A stretch of DNA of 64,000 nucleotides from Campylobacter concisus (GCF_002913225.1 NZ_PPAW01000040.1:1-64000); one strand, 5' to 3'. Shown: positions 25,427-34,561, counted from the first letter of the stretch. The notes: a model not told the origin generated them from the sequence alone. Numbers and translations: made by a program.

Positions 25427-26356
25427 TTGAAAAAGTTTTTGATTTCGGCGCTATTTGCGGCAGCGTTAGCGGGAGGGCAAATGAACGATAATTTTACAAA
25501 AGAGAGCAAAATTTCAGACGTCGTCCATGATGCGGCGTTTGGTGATTACGGCAGGCTGCTTTTTCCTACAGATGCTGGTTACTTTAGCGGCGGTAGGCTC
25601 GGCGAGCTAAATTTGACGTGGTACGAGCATATCGATGCCGATAAAACGGTTGAAATTTTAAACTATCTAAAAGATCGCGCCAAAGCCGGCAAGCAGGTAT
25701 TTTACGATATTTACTCAAATACCGAAAAAGCCGCCGATCCACGCAAAAATGATACTGGGCTTTTTTATTTTAAAGGCGAGCGGGGCAAGCCGTTTGCAGT
25801 GGTGGTCGCCGGAGGCGGCTTTGCCTATGTGGGCGCGATGCATGATAGTTTCCCGCACGCGCTTGAGCTTTCTAAAAAGGGCTACAACGCCTTTGCGTTG
25901 ATCTACCGCCCGGGCGCTAGGAGCGGGGCGCAAGACCTTGCTCGTGCGATTAGCTTTATTTTTGAGCACGCAAAGGAGCTTGAGGTGGGAGTGGAGTTTT
26001 ATTCGCTGTGGGGCGGCTCGGCCGGAGCTAGGCTTGCGGCGATGCTGGGAAGCTACGGCACGCAGGCTTTTGAGCAGGGCTCGCATCCGCGACCTGCAGC
26101 CGTGATAATGCAATATACGGGCTATTCGGATTTTACGCGAAACGATCCGCCGACCTTTGCCGTCGTTGGCGAAAACGACTGGATCGCAAGCCCAGGCGTG
26201 ATGGAGAGACGGATACGAAATTTAGCCGCTACGGGCGTTAAAACGCAGTTTCGTAGCTACGCAAATTTAGGTCATGGATTTGGCTTAGGCACCGGCACGG
26301 CAGCACAGGGCTGGCTAGATGAGGCGGTCAAATTTTGGCAAGAACAGATGAGATGA
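25427..26356 (+). CDS. Exported alpha/beta hydrolase (BD-FAE/esterase-lipase-like)
   Basis: Starts at a TTG (25427) behind AGAGG; the N-terminus MKKFLISALFAAALAGG is a Sec signal. The 309-residue product has the VVAGGGFAYVG oxyanion region, the nucleophile elbow WGGSAGARL (Ser198), a late Asp in VVGENDW and the final His in NLGHGFGLG. It resembles bifunctional feruloyl/acetyl esterases and related acyl hydrolases. Substrate unknown. It lies 26 nt after the CMD-like gene and 17 nt before the flavodoxin gene, so it is probably in the same transcript. Confidence 0.8.
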   Translation: MKKFLISALFAAALAGGQMNDNFTKESKISDVVHDAAFGDYGRLLFPTDAGYFSGGRLGELNLTWYEHIDADKTVEILNYLKDRAKAGKQVFYDIYSNTEKAADPRKNDTGLFYFKGERGKPFAVVVAGGGFAYVGAMHDSFPHALELSKKGYNAFALIYRPGARSGAQDLARAISFIFEHAKELEVGVEFYSLWGGSAGARLAAMLGSYGTQAFEQGSHPRPAAVIMQYTGYSDFTRNDPPTFAVVGENDWIASPGVMERRIRNLAATGVKTQFRSYANLGHGFGLGTGTAAQGWLDEAVKFWQEQMR

Positions 26357-26372
26357 AAGAAAGGAAAATAAA

Positions 26373-26942
26373 ATGAAAAAATTAAGCAAAATAATGGCTA
26401 CAGCGCTTGTTATGTGCTCCTTCGCGGCGAGCGAAAGTGCAGCAGGAAATATAAAATTTGAGCCCCAAAAGACGCTCGTAGTCTATTTTTCAGCAGGCGG
26501 CAATACGGCTAGAGCGGCAAATTTAATAGCACAAAATTTAGGTGCTAAGATAGTTGAACTAAAGCCCGTGCAGCCCTACACGAACGCTGATCTAAACTAC
26601 AACGATCCAAAAAGTCGCGTTAGTCGAGAGCATGATGATACGTCGCTTAGGAAAGTGCCTTTAGCTAACGCTAAAATCGAAGGCTGGGAGAGCTACGAGG
26701 CTATTTTCGTGGGCTATCCGATCTGGTGGCACGATGCTGCGTGGCCGATCGACGAGTTTATAAAAAATAACGATTTTAGCGGCAAAAAGGTGATCCCATT
26801 TTGCACCGTTTTTAGCTCGGGACTAGAAAATAGCGATAAAAATTTAGCCAAAATGGCGGGAAGCGGCGAGTGGCTAGCAGGAAAGTCTTTTGGCGAGAGA
26901 GCAAGCGAAAAAGAGATAAAAGAGTGGCTTGCGAAATTTTAG
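26373..26942 (+). CDS. Exported flavodoxin-like protein
   Basis: A 189-residue protein with an N-terminal hydrophobic signal (MKKLSKIMATALVMCSFAAS) and then a flavodoxin fold: the FMN phosphate loop VVYFSAGGNTARAAN and the second flavin loop VGYPIWWHDAAWPIDEF. Most flavodoxins are cytoplasmic; versions with a signal peptide occur in these epsilonproteobacterial and Bacteroides-type clusters and should carry electrons outside the inner membrane. The start follows GAAAGGAAAA. Confidence 0.85.
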   Translation: MKKLSKIMATALVMCSFAASESAAGNIKFEPQKTLVVYFSAGGNTARAANLIAQNLGAKIVELKPVQPYTNADLNYNDPKSRVSREHDDTSLRKVPLANAKIEGWESYEAIFVGYPIWWHDAAWPIDEFIKNNDFSGKKVIPFCTVFSSGLENSDKNLAKMAGSGEWLAGKSFGERASEKEIKEWLAKF

Positions 26943-27059
26943 GCGATCTGAGCGCTATTTTGATTTATTTTTAAATTTTAGTTTCCTAATTTGGAAAACC
27001 TTGCGCTTTAGCGTTGTTTGTTACAATAAGACCATACCTTAATCTTACGGGAGGATGTC

Positions 27060-28720
27060 ATGAAACCAAATTTATCAACCAAATTTGCACGAACGGCATT
27101 GCTAACTATAGCTTTGGGCTTTATAGCGCCAGCGTTAGCGAGTCAAGATCCGATCCAAGCCGGTAGCGACATCGCTGTAGTTCATACTCAAGCTGGTAAA
27201 ATTCAAGGCTATATCCATAACGATATTTTGACCTACAAAGGCATCGCGTATGCCATGGCTGAGCGTTTTATGCCGCCGCAGAAAGTGGCAAAATGGCAGG
27301 GCGTAAAAATGGCTTTAACTTACGGCGATGTATGTCCGCAAGTTCCGATGGGCGGACGTTCGTTTTTCTTTACCGGCCCGGAAATGACGCAGAGCGAGCA
27401 GTGCTTAAATTTAAATATATGGGCGCCGAAGAATGATGGCAAAAAACGTGCGGTAATGGTATGGATTCACGGAGGAGGATTTCAGTCTGGAGCGTCTAAC
27501 GATCTACATAGCTATGACGGAGAAAATTTGGCCCGCTCGGGCGATGTGGTAGTGGTTTCTGTTAATCACCGCTTGAATGCGATGGGGCATTTGGATCTAT
27601 CCGCTTACGGCGAGCAGTACAAATACTCGGCAAATTTAGGCGTACAAGATTTGGTGGCTTCACTGGAGTGGGTTAAAGAAAACATTGATAAATTCGGCGG
27701 AGATCCGGCAAACGTTACTATTTTTGGCGAAAGCGGAGGCGGAGCAAAAGTGCTTACGTTAATGGGAACGCCGGCAGCCAAAGGTTTATTTAGCAAAGCG
27801 ATCGTCGAAAGTGGCGCAGTAGAAAAAATGGGAATGACGCTCACCTCTCCTAAAGCAGGCAGGCGCGTAGCAGAGCTAACGCTTGCAAATTTGAGCGTAA
27901 AACCAACCGCGCTTGAGAAGCTCAAAGTGTTTACACCAGCGCAAATTAACGAGGCGGCAAATAAAGCTCTAAAGCAAACGGCCCAGGAACAAAAACTTAC
28001 GCCTCTTCGCGGACAAGGCTATGGTTTATCGTGGGCACCGACAATGGACGGCGATTATATCCCGCAAGAGCCTGTAGGCGAAAAATATCCAGAATTATCA
28101 AAAGATATTCCGCTCTTGATCGGTTCAAATTTAACAGAATGGGAGAGAGCTTCCCGCTGCAACTAGATTTAGCCAATACACAAAAAGATAACCGCTTTAC
28201 ATGGAGCGACTCACAAGTGGAGGAAAAGCTAAAAGCAAAATATGGCAATAAGACCGCCAAGGTCATAGAGGCATTCCGTGAAGCCTATCCAAAACGCCGT
28301 TTGGCCGATGCGCTCTATGTGGATAGTTTTCTGCGTGCTCCGGCATTAAAAACTGCGAGTTTAAAAGCTGATCAGCACGCTGCGCCGGTGTATAACTACA
28401 TATTTAGCTGGGATACTCCCGTGTTTAACGGCGTACCGATGAGCTATCATACCGCAGAAATCGCCTTTGTCTTTAACAATATCGATAAAATGGAACAAGC
28501 CACGGGTGGCGGCAAAGAGGCGCGCGAGTTGGCGAAAAAAATGAGCACGGCTTGGGTAAATTTTGCCAAAACAGGCAATCCAAACGGCGGCGATTTGCCG
28601 CAATGGGACGCTTATACTCGCGAAAACGGCAATGTGATGATATTTGATAACGAAATCAAGATCAAACAACATCACGATGCGAAGTTGCAGCGTTTATTGG
28701 CTCCGGAAATGAAATTTTAA
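27060..28720 (+). pseudogene. Type-B carboxylesterase, broken by a 2-nt frameshift
   Basis: Two overlapping reading frames make one carboxylesterase. The first (27060-28166) has a signal peptide, HGGGF (137-141), the nucleophile elbow GESGGGAK (Ser225) and ends LTEWERASRCN; the second carries the missing third of the family, with the catalytic His in YHTAEIAFVF and the tail STAWVNFAKTGNPNG. Loss of one GA from the short GAGAGAG at about 28142-28148 would restore LTEWESFPLQLD and a protein of about 552 residues, normal for this family. It may be a true mutation or a base-calling error. The second frame's nominal start (28031) lies inside the first frame and is not a gene start. Confidence 0.85.
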
Positions 28721-28742
28721 GAGATCATAAAAAGGATAAACC

Positions 28743-29852
28743 ATGAAAAAATTTACAAAACTTTCCATATTTTTAATCGCTTATGGGCTAGCCGTGCAAA
28801 CTTACGCAGCGCCGCTTTCCATCGAAGAGCAAGGCAGCTTTGCCGTGGGTGGTTCGATAAAAACCAGCAAAGGCATTTACAACCCCTTTCCGGACACTGT
28901 AAAAGGCAAAGAAAGCAATAGCTTTATGGATGTCTATGAAGCATCTATCCAAGCGGGCGGGCAAACCTTACACGGCGATCATGCAACCGTTTTTTATCAA
29001 ATTCCAAGTAGCCCCCGCAAGTATCCGCTTGTGTTTTTACATGGCGCAGGGCAATCAATGCGAACATGGCAAACTACCCCGGACGGCAGAGAAGGTTTTC
29101 AAAATATCTTTTTACGCAGGCAATTTTCTGTTTATTTAGTAGATCAACCGCGCCGCGGGCAATCCGGACAAAGTACGGTAGAAGGTAAAATTTCTGCAAC
29201 GCCTGACGATCAGTTCTGGTTTGCTCAATTTCGCATAGGCACCTACCCAAATTTCAATAAAGGCGTGGCATTCCCGCAAGATAAAAACTCGCTAGATCAG
29301 CTCTTTCGTCAGATGACACCAAACACGGGAGCGTTTGACGGCGCGGTAATCAGCGATAGCATGAGTAAACTCTTTGATCGCATCGGCGATGGCGTGCTCG
29401 TCACTCACTCGCAAGGCGGTATTGTTGGTTGGCTAGCCGGAATGAAAAATCCGCATATCAAAGGCATTATCTCTTTTGAGCCCGGCAACTTTCCATTTCC
29501 GGAAGGTGAAATTCCTGCAAATATCACTAGCAAATTTGGCGATATCAAACCTGCTATGGCAAGTAAAGCGGATTTCGACAAGCTTACCAAAATGCCGATT
29601 TTGATCTATTTTGGCGATTTTATCAGCGATAAGCCGTCCGATAATCAAGGCGAAGATCAATGGCGAATCCGCTTGTCGCTCGCTAAACAATGGGCAGAGG
29701 TCGTAAACAAACACGGCGGCGACGCGACTGTGGTGGAGCTACCTAAAATAGGCATCAAAGGCAATACGCACTTTATATTTTCGGATCTAAACAATATAGA
29801 GGTGGCTGATCATATGGAAAATTGGTTAAAACAAAAAAGGCTGGGCAGATAA
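28743..29852 (+). CDS. Exported alpha/beta hydrolase
   Basis: A 369-residue protein with a Sec signal (cleavage likely after QTYA near residue 22). The alpha/beta hydrolase fold is shown by the oxyanion motif FLHGAGQS (about 99-105), DQPRRGQSGQS, the nucleophile elbow VTHSQGG (Ser223), EPGNFPFPEGE and the final His in GNTHFIF. Related proteins are annotated only as hydrolases or esterases, often beside cupins and flavodoxins. It follows the broken carboxylesterase by 22 nt behind AAAGGAT and is the last intact gene of the AraC-linked cluster. Confidence 0.8.
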   Translation: MKKFTKLSIFLIAYGLAVQTYAAPLSIEEQGSFAVGGSIKTSKGIYNPFPDTVKGKESNSFMDVYEASIQAGGQTLHGDHATVFYQIPSSPRKYPLVFLHGAGQSMRTWQTTPDGREGFQNIFLRRQFSVYLVDQPRRGQSGQSTVEGKISATPDDQFWFAQFRIGTYPNFNKGVAFPQDKNSLDQLFRQMTPNTGAFDGAVISDSMSKLFDRIGDGVLVTHSQGGIVGWLAGMKNPHIKGIISFEPGNFPFPEGEIPANITSKFGDIKPAMASKADFDKLTKMPILIYFGDFISDKPSDNQGEDQWRIRLSLAKQWAEVVNKHGGDATVVELPKIGIKGNTHFIFSDLNNIEVADHMENWLKQKRLGR

Positions 29853-29853
29853 A

Positions 29854-30392
29854 TTTAAAATTATAGCTAGCGACGATGGTGCGTGCGTTAAATTTAAGCC
29901 TGTAGCAGTGCGATCAAAGTATAAAATTATGCAGCACGCTCAAATTTTAGTTAGAAAAGACGGGCTCGCAGTTTATGATAAGGTGAGCGATAAAATTTTT
30001 GCAGTCTGAATACCGCGCTACTTTTTGCTGCGACGCCTTATGCAAATGCAGGCGCTGCGCTGGTGCATTTTCCGCGCGGAGTTCGCACGGCGTGGCATAC
30101 GCATCCTGCGGGGCAAAATTTAATAGTAACGCAGGGTAAAATTTACACCGGTACCGCGGACGGAATCGTGCAAATCGCTCGTCCTGGCGACGTAGTGCTT
30201 TGTCCACCGGGCGTCAAACACTGGCACGGAGCCGGTGGGTTGCATGAAGATGGCGAATACATCGCGGTAACCTTTGAAAAGGACGGCAAAAACGTAACGA
30301 GACTGGAGCGTCTAAGTTTTTATATTTTTCTTTTGCCTAGACAAAGAAAAATATCGGCCGTCTGCCAAGACCTTACAGCAAACTCAATTTGA
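29854..30392 (+). pseudogene. Gene relics after the hydrolase, including a cupin fragment
   Basis: From 30009 an open frame reads LLFAATPYANAGAALVHFPRG, WHTHPAGQNLIVTQG and RPGDVVLCPPGVKHWHGA: a cupin with the metal-binding HTHPAGQ and HWHG histidines, but without its N-terminus; the only in-frame starts are inside the conserved domain (GTG at 30063). In a different frame, 29854-30009 is open (FKIIASDDGACVKFKP...DKIFAV) and belongs to no family I recognise. Cupins of this type (…VRVDPLF…PYANAG…) are usual partners of AraC/aldo-keto/flavodoxin clusters, so this is probably the decayed end of the cluster. Confidence 0.65.
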
Positions 30393-30776
30393 GTTTGCTA
30401 AGTAAGTATTATCATACATACTATGAAAAAATTACTTGATGCTTGTATATTGATAGATGATATTATTTTATGAGTGTGTCAAGAAGGAAAAATGGTTTCT
30501 TGGTAACTTAAAATAAAATAAATATTTTTTTAATATTAAAATTTATTTTTAATATTTACTTAAATAATAGATATAATGAGTTGGTTTTTTTATAATTTCC
30601 GCATAAGCTCAAATGGTTTTTGGTGTCTTGGTAAAATTTTACAAAAAACGTGTTAAAATTACTGCGAGCTTAAAAATTTGCTACATAAAATTTTATTTTG
30701 CTACAAATATTAAGCTATATTTTATGAAAGGTGACTGCAATATAATATTGTAGAAACATTGTAGTTTAGGTATTTA
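30393..30776. other. AT-rich intergenic interval between the hydrolase cluster and tRNA-Met
   Basis: About 380 nt, very AT-rich, with stops in all frames. No gene, terminator with a clear stem, or duplicated tRNA end was recognised. Two loosely similar AAATGGTTT...TTGGTAA words occur near 30491 and 30611. Confidence 0.5.
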
Positions 30777-30853
30777 TGGTGTCAAAGGGGAGACTTGAAC
30801 TCCCGACCTCCGGCTTATGAGACCAGCGCTCTAACCAGCTGAGCTACTTTGAC
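30777..30853 (-). tRNA. tRNA-Met (elongator, anticodon CAT)
   Basis: The reverse complement gives a complete cloverleaf: acceptor GTCAAAG pairing with CTTTGAC, D-arm GCTCAGCTGGTTAGAGC, anticodon arm CTGGTCTCATAAGCCGG with CAT, T-arm GGGAGTTCAAGTCTCCC, and an encoded ACCA end. The 7-bp paired acceptor and the anticodon arm with TCATAAG fit elongator Met rather than initiator; a lysidine-modified Ile tRNA is less likely. Confidence 0.93.
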
Positions 30854-30969
30854 AACTTAAAATAAGTTTTGGATTATACAACCTAAGAACTTATTTTTAG
30901 CTAAAATTTATCTCACATAAATTTTATATATAAAAAAGCAAATTTGACTGCAAAGGCAGCCAAATTTAT

Positions 30970-32028
30970 TTAAGCTTTTTTAGTGAAAAATCCAACGTAA
31001 ATAGCGTAGATAAAGCCGATCACTACGGCATACGGAGCAAAAGGTGTGATGCCAGCTCCTGAGCTTGCAAGCACGAAGTTATGACTTATAGCAGCTCCAG
31101 CTCCCATGCCTAAAACAAATACTGCTGAGCTTAAATTTCCAGCTCCCATCTGCACTAGATGTTTGCCAGGGCAGCCGTAGCTTAGACTAAAACAAAGGCC
31201 AGCGAGCGTCATACCCAAGAAATTCCAAAGCATATCATTGTGAGCGATAGGTTGAGCTTCAAAGCCAAATTTGTATTGATTTAGCACTAAATTCGTGATG
31301 CTTGCGCAGATGATGATAGAGATGACGCCATAAAACATCGAAAAGTCACGCTCGAAAATTTTGCTTATTGCGCCAACTGAGCAAAATTTACTTCTTTGCA
31401 TAAATGCGCCGATGATGATGGCACAAATAAGCGAGATAAATAAATTTGCATGCTGTGAGCCTGGACCTTTTTCTGAGCTAAATAATGCGCCATTTTCACC
31501 AAGTTTTAGCCCAAAGATAAGTGCCATCAAAAGCAAAACCGCAATGATCAGTGGCAAAAATCCTATCGCCTTTGTAGTGATTTCACTCTCTGGCAAAACG
31601 TAGCCGTTTTTCTTAAAAGTTCGTCCCACAAAGACTCCAGCAAATAGGCCAACAACGCCAGCAATAGCGGTCATGTCTCCGCCTCCAAGGCGCAAAAACG
31701 CCCTCCAAGGGCAGCCTAAAAATATGAGGCAGCCTATCATCGCAAACACGCCTAGAAAAAACCTAGAAAATGCCGCACTACCAGATACTGGAGTGAAATT
31801 TCTACTCCAAAGCATGCTAGCTAGAAAGCCTCCGATGATAAGCCCTAAAATTTCAGGCCTTAGATACTGCACGACTTTTGCCTGGTGAAAGCCAAGCGCG
31901 CCCATGCTATCTCGTAAAAAGCAAGCCGCGCAAACGCCCATGTTTGCTGGGTTGCCAAAATGAACGAGCACCGGAGCAAGTATGCCAAGGCTCGCACCTG
32001 CGATGATGTAAAGCAATGTTTTGTTCAT
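30970..32028 (-). CDS. yedE: YeeE/YedE-family membrane protein (selenium- or sulfur-compound transporter type)
   Basis: The frame is open from 32100, but the ATG at 32026-32028 follows AGGAATTTAC and gives 352 residues starting MNKTLLYIIAGASLG. It has about nine to ten membrane segments and the paired YeeE/YedE signatures with conserved Cys: GVCAACFLRDS, GCPWRAFLRLGGGD, RSKFCSVGAI and SYGCPGKHLVQMGAGN. TsuA, a family member, imports thiosulfate; the YedE subgroup is tied to selenium metabolism, usually with YedF. No yedF or selD lies beside it here. The subgroup is assigned from overall look, so treat the symbol as probable. Confidence 0.75.
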   Translation of the reverse strand: MNKTLLYIIAGASLGILAPVLVHFGNPANMGVCAACFLRDSMGALGFHQAKVVQYLRPEILGLIIGGFLASMLWSRNFTPVSGSAAFSRFFLGVFAMIGCLIFLGCPWRAFLRLGGGDMTAIAGVVGLFAGVFVGRTFKKNGYVLPESEITTKAIGFLPLIIAVLLLMALIFGLKLGENGALFSSEKGPGSQHANLFISLICAIIIGAFMQRSKFCSVGAISKIFERDFSMFYGVISIIICASITNLVLNQYKFGFEAQPIAHNDMLWNFLGMTLAGLCFSLSYGCPGKHLVQMGAGNLSSAVFVLGMGAGAAISHNFVLASSGAGITPFAPYAVVIGFIYAIYVGFFTKKA

Positions 32029-32160
32029 GTAAATTCCTGTGTAAGGGTAAAACCAGACCGGTTTCTTAAACGATATTTTAATAATCATTAAATAAAACAA
32101 AGATTAATTTTTTTAAGAGCAAAGTGGATAAAATATGCAAAAATTTCATAAAAAGGATAA

Positions 32161-33363
32161 ATGATGAAAGATTTTATGAGCTATGCAGATAGTCTGAAAA
32201 TTCTAAAAGACACGATAAATGCGTGGGAGAAGGTCGAAAAAGTAGCGATCACAGATGCGCTTGATAGAAATATCGCCTATGATGTCACAGCCGCTGAAAA
32301 CTACCCAGCAAAGCCAGTTTCGGCGATGGACGGCTACGCTTTTGCCTTTAAAGAGGGCTTAAGCGAGCTTGAACTCATCACTGATCTGCCAGCAGGTAGC
32401 GACAAAGGGCTAGTTATAGAGGGCAGTAAATGCGTCAAAACCTTCACTGGCTCGCTAATGAGCGAAGGCACTGACACTCTTGTGCCAGTCGAAAACGTCG
32501 AGGTTAGCGGCTCAAAAATAATCATCAAAAAGAGTGTGCCAAAGGGCTTTGCTGTGCGTGAAGTAGGGGAAAGCTACAAAAAAGGCGAAATTTTAATAAA
32601 AAAAGGCACACGCCTAACATACTCTGAGATCGCTCTTCTTGCCGAGCTTGGCGTCTTTCACGTAAGCGTCTTTATCCGCCCAAGAGTGGCGATACTAGCA
32701 ACTGGCAGCGAGATAAAAGACCTTGGCGAGCCACTAGAAAACCCAGCGCAAATTCACAGCTCAAACCACGTGGGCATCGCTATGCAGATACGTAAAATGG
32801 GCGCAGAGCCGATCCTTTGCGAGATCGTAAGAGATAAGGCCGAGCTTGTCGAAAAAGCGATCATAAATGCGCTAAAATCAGCCGATATCTTGGTGACGAC
32901 TGGCGGTATCAGCATGGGAGATTATGACTTCGTAAAGGGCGCTTTAAATGAAAATTTTAGCCTCATCATCGAGGGCGCTGCGATAAAACCAGGCCGCCAC
33001 ATCAGAGTGGCAAAGTCAGGTGACAAATATATCTTTGCGCTGCCGGGATTTCCGTACTCGGCTATGGTTATGTGCGTGCTATATGTAAGAGTGCTTATAA
33101 ACACTTGGTTTAGCCAAGAAGAGCCAAAGATCACGGCGATAATGGACGAAGACTACAAAAAACGCTCGCCATTTTTGGAATTTACAGCGGTAAATTTAGA
33201 AAACAGAGATGGCAAAATTTTTGTAAATTTAAACGGCAAAAAGCTAGGTAGCTCAGCGATCGTAAACAACCTAACAAACGAAGCGGCACTGCTTATCATC
33301 CCTAAAGAGACGGAATTTATCGCAAAAGGCGAAGTGGTTGAAGTCTTAAAGATGCCTTGCTAA
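32161..33363 (+). CDS. moeA: Molybdopterin molybdenumtransferase
   Basis: A 400-residue MoeA that inserts molybdate into adenylylated molybdopterin. Seen: PVSAMDGYAF (substrate loop), the TGSLMSEGTDTLVPVENV block, the MPT-binding TTGGISMGDYDF, and ALPGFPYSAMV, then the C-terminal beta domain. It supports the periplasmic molybdoenzymes typical of this group. ATGs occur in tandem at 32161 and 32164 behind AAAGGATAA. It stands alone, divergent from yedE. Confidence 0.95.
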   Translation: MMKDFMSYADSLKILKDTINAWEKVEKVAITDALDRNIAYDVTAAENYPAKPVSAMDGYAFAFKEGLSELELITDLPAGSDKGLVIEGSKCVKTFTGSLMSEGTDTLVPVENVEVSGSKIIIKKSVPKGFAVREVGESYKKGEILIKKGTRLTYSEIALLAELGVFHVSVFIRPRVAILATGSEIKDLGEPLENPAQIHSSNHVGIAMQIRKMGAEPILCEIVRDKAELVEKAIINALKSADILVTTGGISMGDYDFVKGALNENFSLIIEGAAIKPGRHIRVAKSGDKYIFALPGFPYSAMVMCVLYVRVLINTWFSQEEPKITAIMDEDYKKRSPFLEFTAVNLENRDGKIFVNLNGKKLGSSAIVNNLTNEAALLIIPKETEFIAKGEVVEVLKMPC

Positions 33364-33367
33364 GGGT

Positions 33368-33405
33368 AAATTTAAATTTGCCAGAGTTGCTTTGGCAAAT
33401 TTAGA
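33368..33405 (+). terminator. Hairpin after moeA
   Basis: AAATTTGCC pairs with GGCAAATTT around a short loop, 8 nt after the moeA stop, followed by AGATTAAAAA. Probable terminator for moeA. Confidence 0.6.
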
Positions 33406-33431
33406 TTAAAAAGCAGGGAGAGCTCCCTGCT
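33406..33431 (-). terminator. Terminator after the TRAP binding-protein gene
   Basis: AGCAGGGAG / CTCCCTGCT forms a perfect 9-bp stem. Read on the minus strand it is followed by TTTTTAATC, a classic intrinsic terminator just after the stop at 33436. Confidence 0.85.
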
Positions 33432-33435
33432 GTGG

Positions 33436-34497
33436 TTATTTCTCTTCGTTTGTTTTGATGTAAGCGTAGTCAGAAATTTTAGTCCACTCTCTTGCTTTTT
33501 TGAGGAAAGCTCTTTGAGACTCGACGATCTCTTTAAATAGTGGATCTTTTGCGCTCTCTTCATCAAGTAGCTCGTTTGTAGCCTTTTTAAGAGCTGCGAT
33601 GACCTCTGGTGGGAAAGATTTTACTTGGATGTCTGGGTACTCAGCCTTCATCTTGTCCCAGTACTCTACGTTTGCGTAAAATACCTTAGTATTCACATCT
33701 CTTGCCACCTCAGCAGCAGCCGCTTCAAAGATCGCTTTTAGATCATCTGGAAGTTTTTCATACGCATTTTTGTTGAAGAAAAACTGAGTTTCGCCATCTG
33801 GCTCTTGCCAGCCTGTGTAGTAGTATTTTGCCACTTTGTGAAAGCCAAGTGCCATGTCGTAAGCTGGGCTAACCCACTCTACCGCATCGATCGTGCCCAT
33901 CTCAAGAGCCATGTAAAGCTCACCAGTTGGGATAGTGTTGATATTTGCGCCAAGTTTAGCGTAAATTTCACCGCCAAAGCCTGGAATTCTGATCTTTAAG
34001 CCTTTGATATCATCAACTGACTTGATCTCTTTTTTAAACCAGCCGCCCATTTGCATGCCAGTGTTGCCAGCTCTAAAAATTTTGATGTTATATGGGTCAA
34101 AAACTTTCGCCTCTAGCTCTTTGCCTCCGCCAAATTCATACCAAGCTGTTTGCTCATCGGTATTCATCATAAATGGTGTCGCTGTAAAGAACATTGTCTT
34201 AGGATCTTTGCCCTTGTAGTAGTAACTAGCTGTGTAGCCGATATCGTATTGACCGCTCTTTGCAAAGTCAAGCATCGCAAAAGGTGACTTGTGCTTTGAC
34301 GGGTAGTCGATCCTGATCTCGATGCGGCCGTTACTCATCTTTTCGACCTTATCTTTTAGCTCTTTTGGCACGTCACCAAGCACTGGCATAGTGCTCTCCC
34401 ATGAGCTTGCAAGCTTGAGCTTATAGACTTTGTCATCTCCCATGGCAGCGCAAGCAAGAGCTGCTAGGCCAAGAGATGCTAATAAAAATTTATTCAT
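33436..34497 (-). CDS. TRAP transporter solute-binding protein (DctP family)
   Basis: A 353-residue periplasmic binding protein with a Sec signal (MNKFLLASLGLAALACAA). Seen: KLASSWESTMPVLGD, the KSVDDIKGLKIRIPG motif with the ligand-contacting Arg, and TIPTGELYMALEMGTIDAVEWVSP. The latter segments are the most conserved of the DctP/TakP branch; the WVSPAYDMALGFHKVAKYYY stretch resembles members that bind keto- or hydroxy-acids. No DctQ/DctM membrane subunits lie beside it, so the permease must be elsewhere or lost. Confidence 0.9.
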   Translation of the reverse strand: MNKFLLASLGLAALACAAMGDDKVYKLKLASSWESTMPVLGDVPKELKDKVEKMSNGRIEIRIDYPSKHKSPFAMLDFAKSGQYDIGYTASYYYKGKDPKTMFFTATPFMMNTDEQTAWYEFGGGKELEAKVFDPYNIKIFRAGNTGMQMGGWFKKEIKSVDDIKGLKIRIPGFGGEIYAKLGANINTIPTGELYMALEMGTIDAVEWVSPAYDMALGFHKVAKYYYTGWQEPDGETQFFFNKNAYEKLPDDLKAIFEAAAAEVARDVNTKVFYANVEYWDKMKAEYPDIQVKSFPPEVIAALKKATNELLDEESAKDPLFKEIVESQRAFLKKAREWTKISDYAYIKTNEEK

Positions 34498-34522
34498 ACT
34501 CTCTCCTTTAAAAATTTTGCAT

Positions 34523-34528
34523 ATTATA
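34523..34528 (-). promoter_or_regulatory. -10 box of the TRAP binding-protein gene
   Basis: TATAAT on the minus strand about 26 nt before the ATG at 34497, with an AAAGGAGAG ribosome site between. Confidence 0.6.
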
Positions 34529-34555
34529 CAAAAAATTTACATTATTAAATTGTGT

Positions 34556-34561
34556 TATAAT
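34556..34561 (+). promoter_or_regulatory. -10 box of pyk
   Basis: TATAAT 28 nt before the pyk ATG at 34590, back to back with the minus-strand box at 34523. Confidence 0.6.

Noticed and set aside
28142-28148. GAGAGAG as a phase-variation tract in the carboxylesterase
   Set aside because: Only three GA units; far too short for frequent slippage. Listed as a frameshift instead.
27997-30207. Several long minus-strand ORFs opposite the esterase, hydrolase and cupin genes
   Set aside because: They are shadows due to the higher GC content of this block; all are opposite conserved coding text.
30777-30853. tRNA-Met as the integration site of the 19-30 kb region
   Set aside because: No second copy of the tRNA 3' end was seen near the integrase relic or elsewhere in the window, so no attachment site is supported.
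32029-32100. A 24-residue extension of the YedE-like protein
   Set aside because: The later ATG has the AGGAAT ribosome site and begins the first membrane segment.
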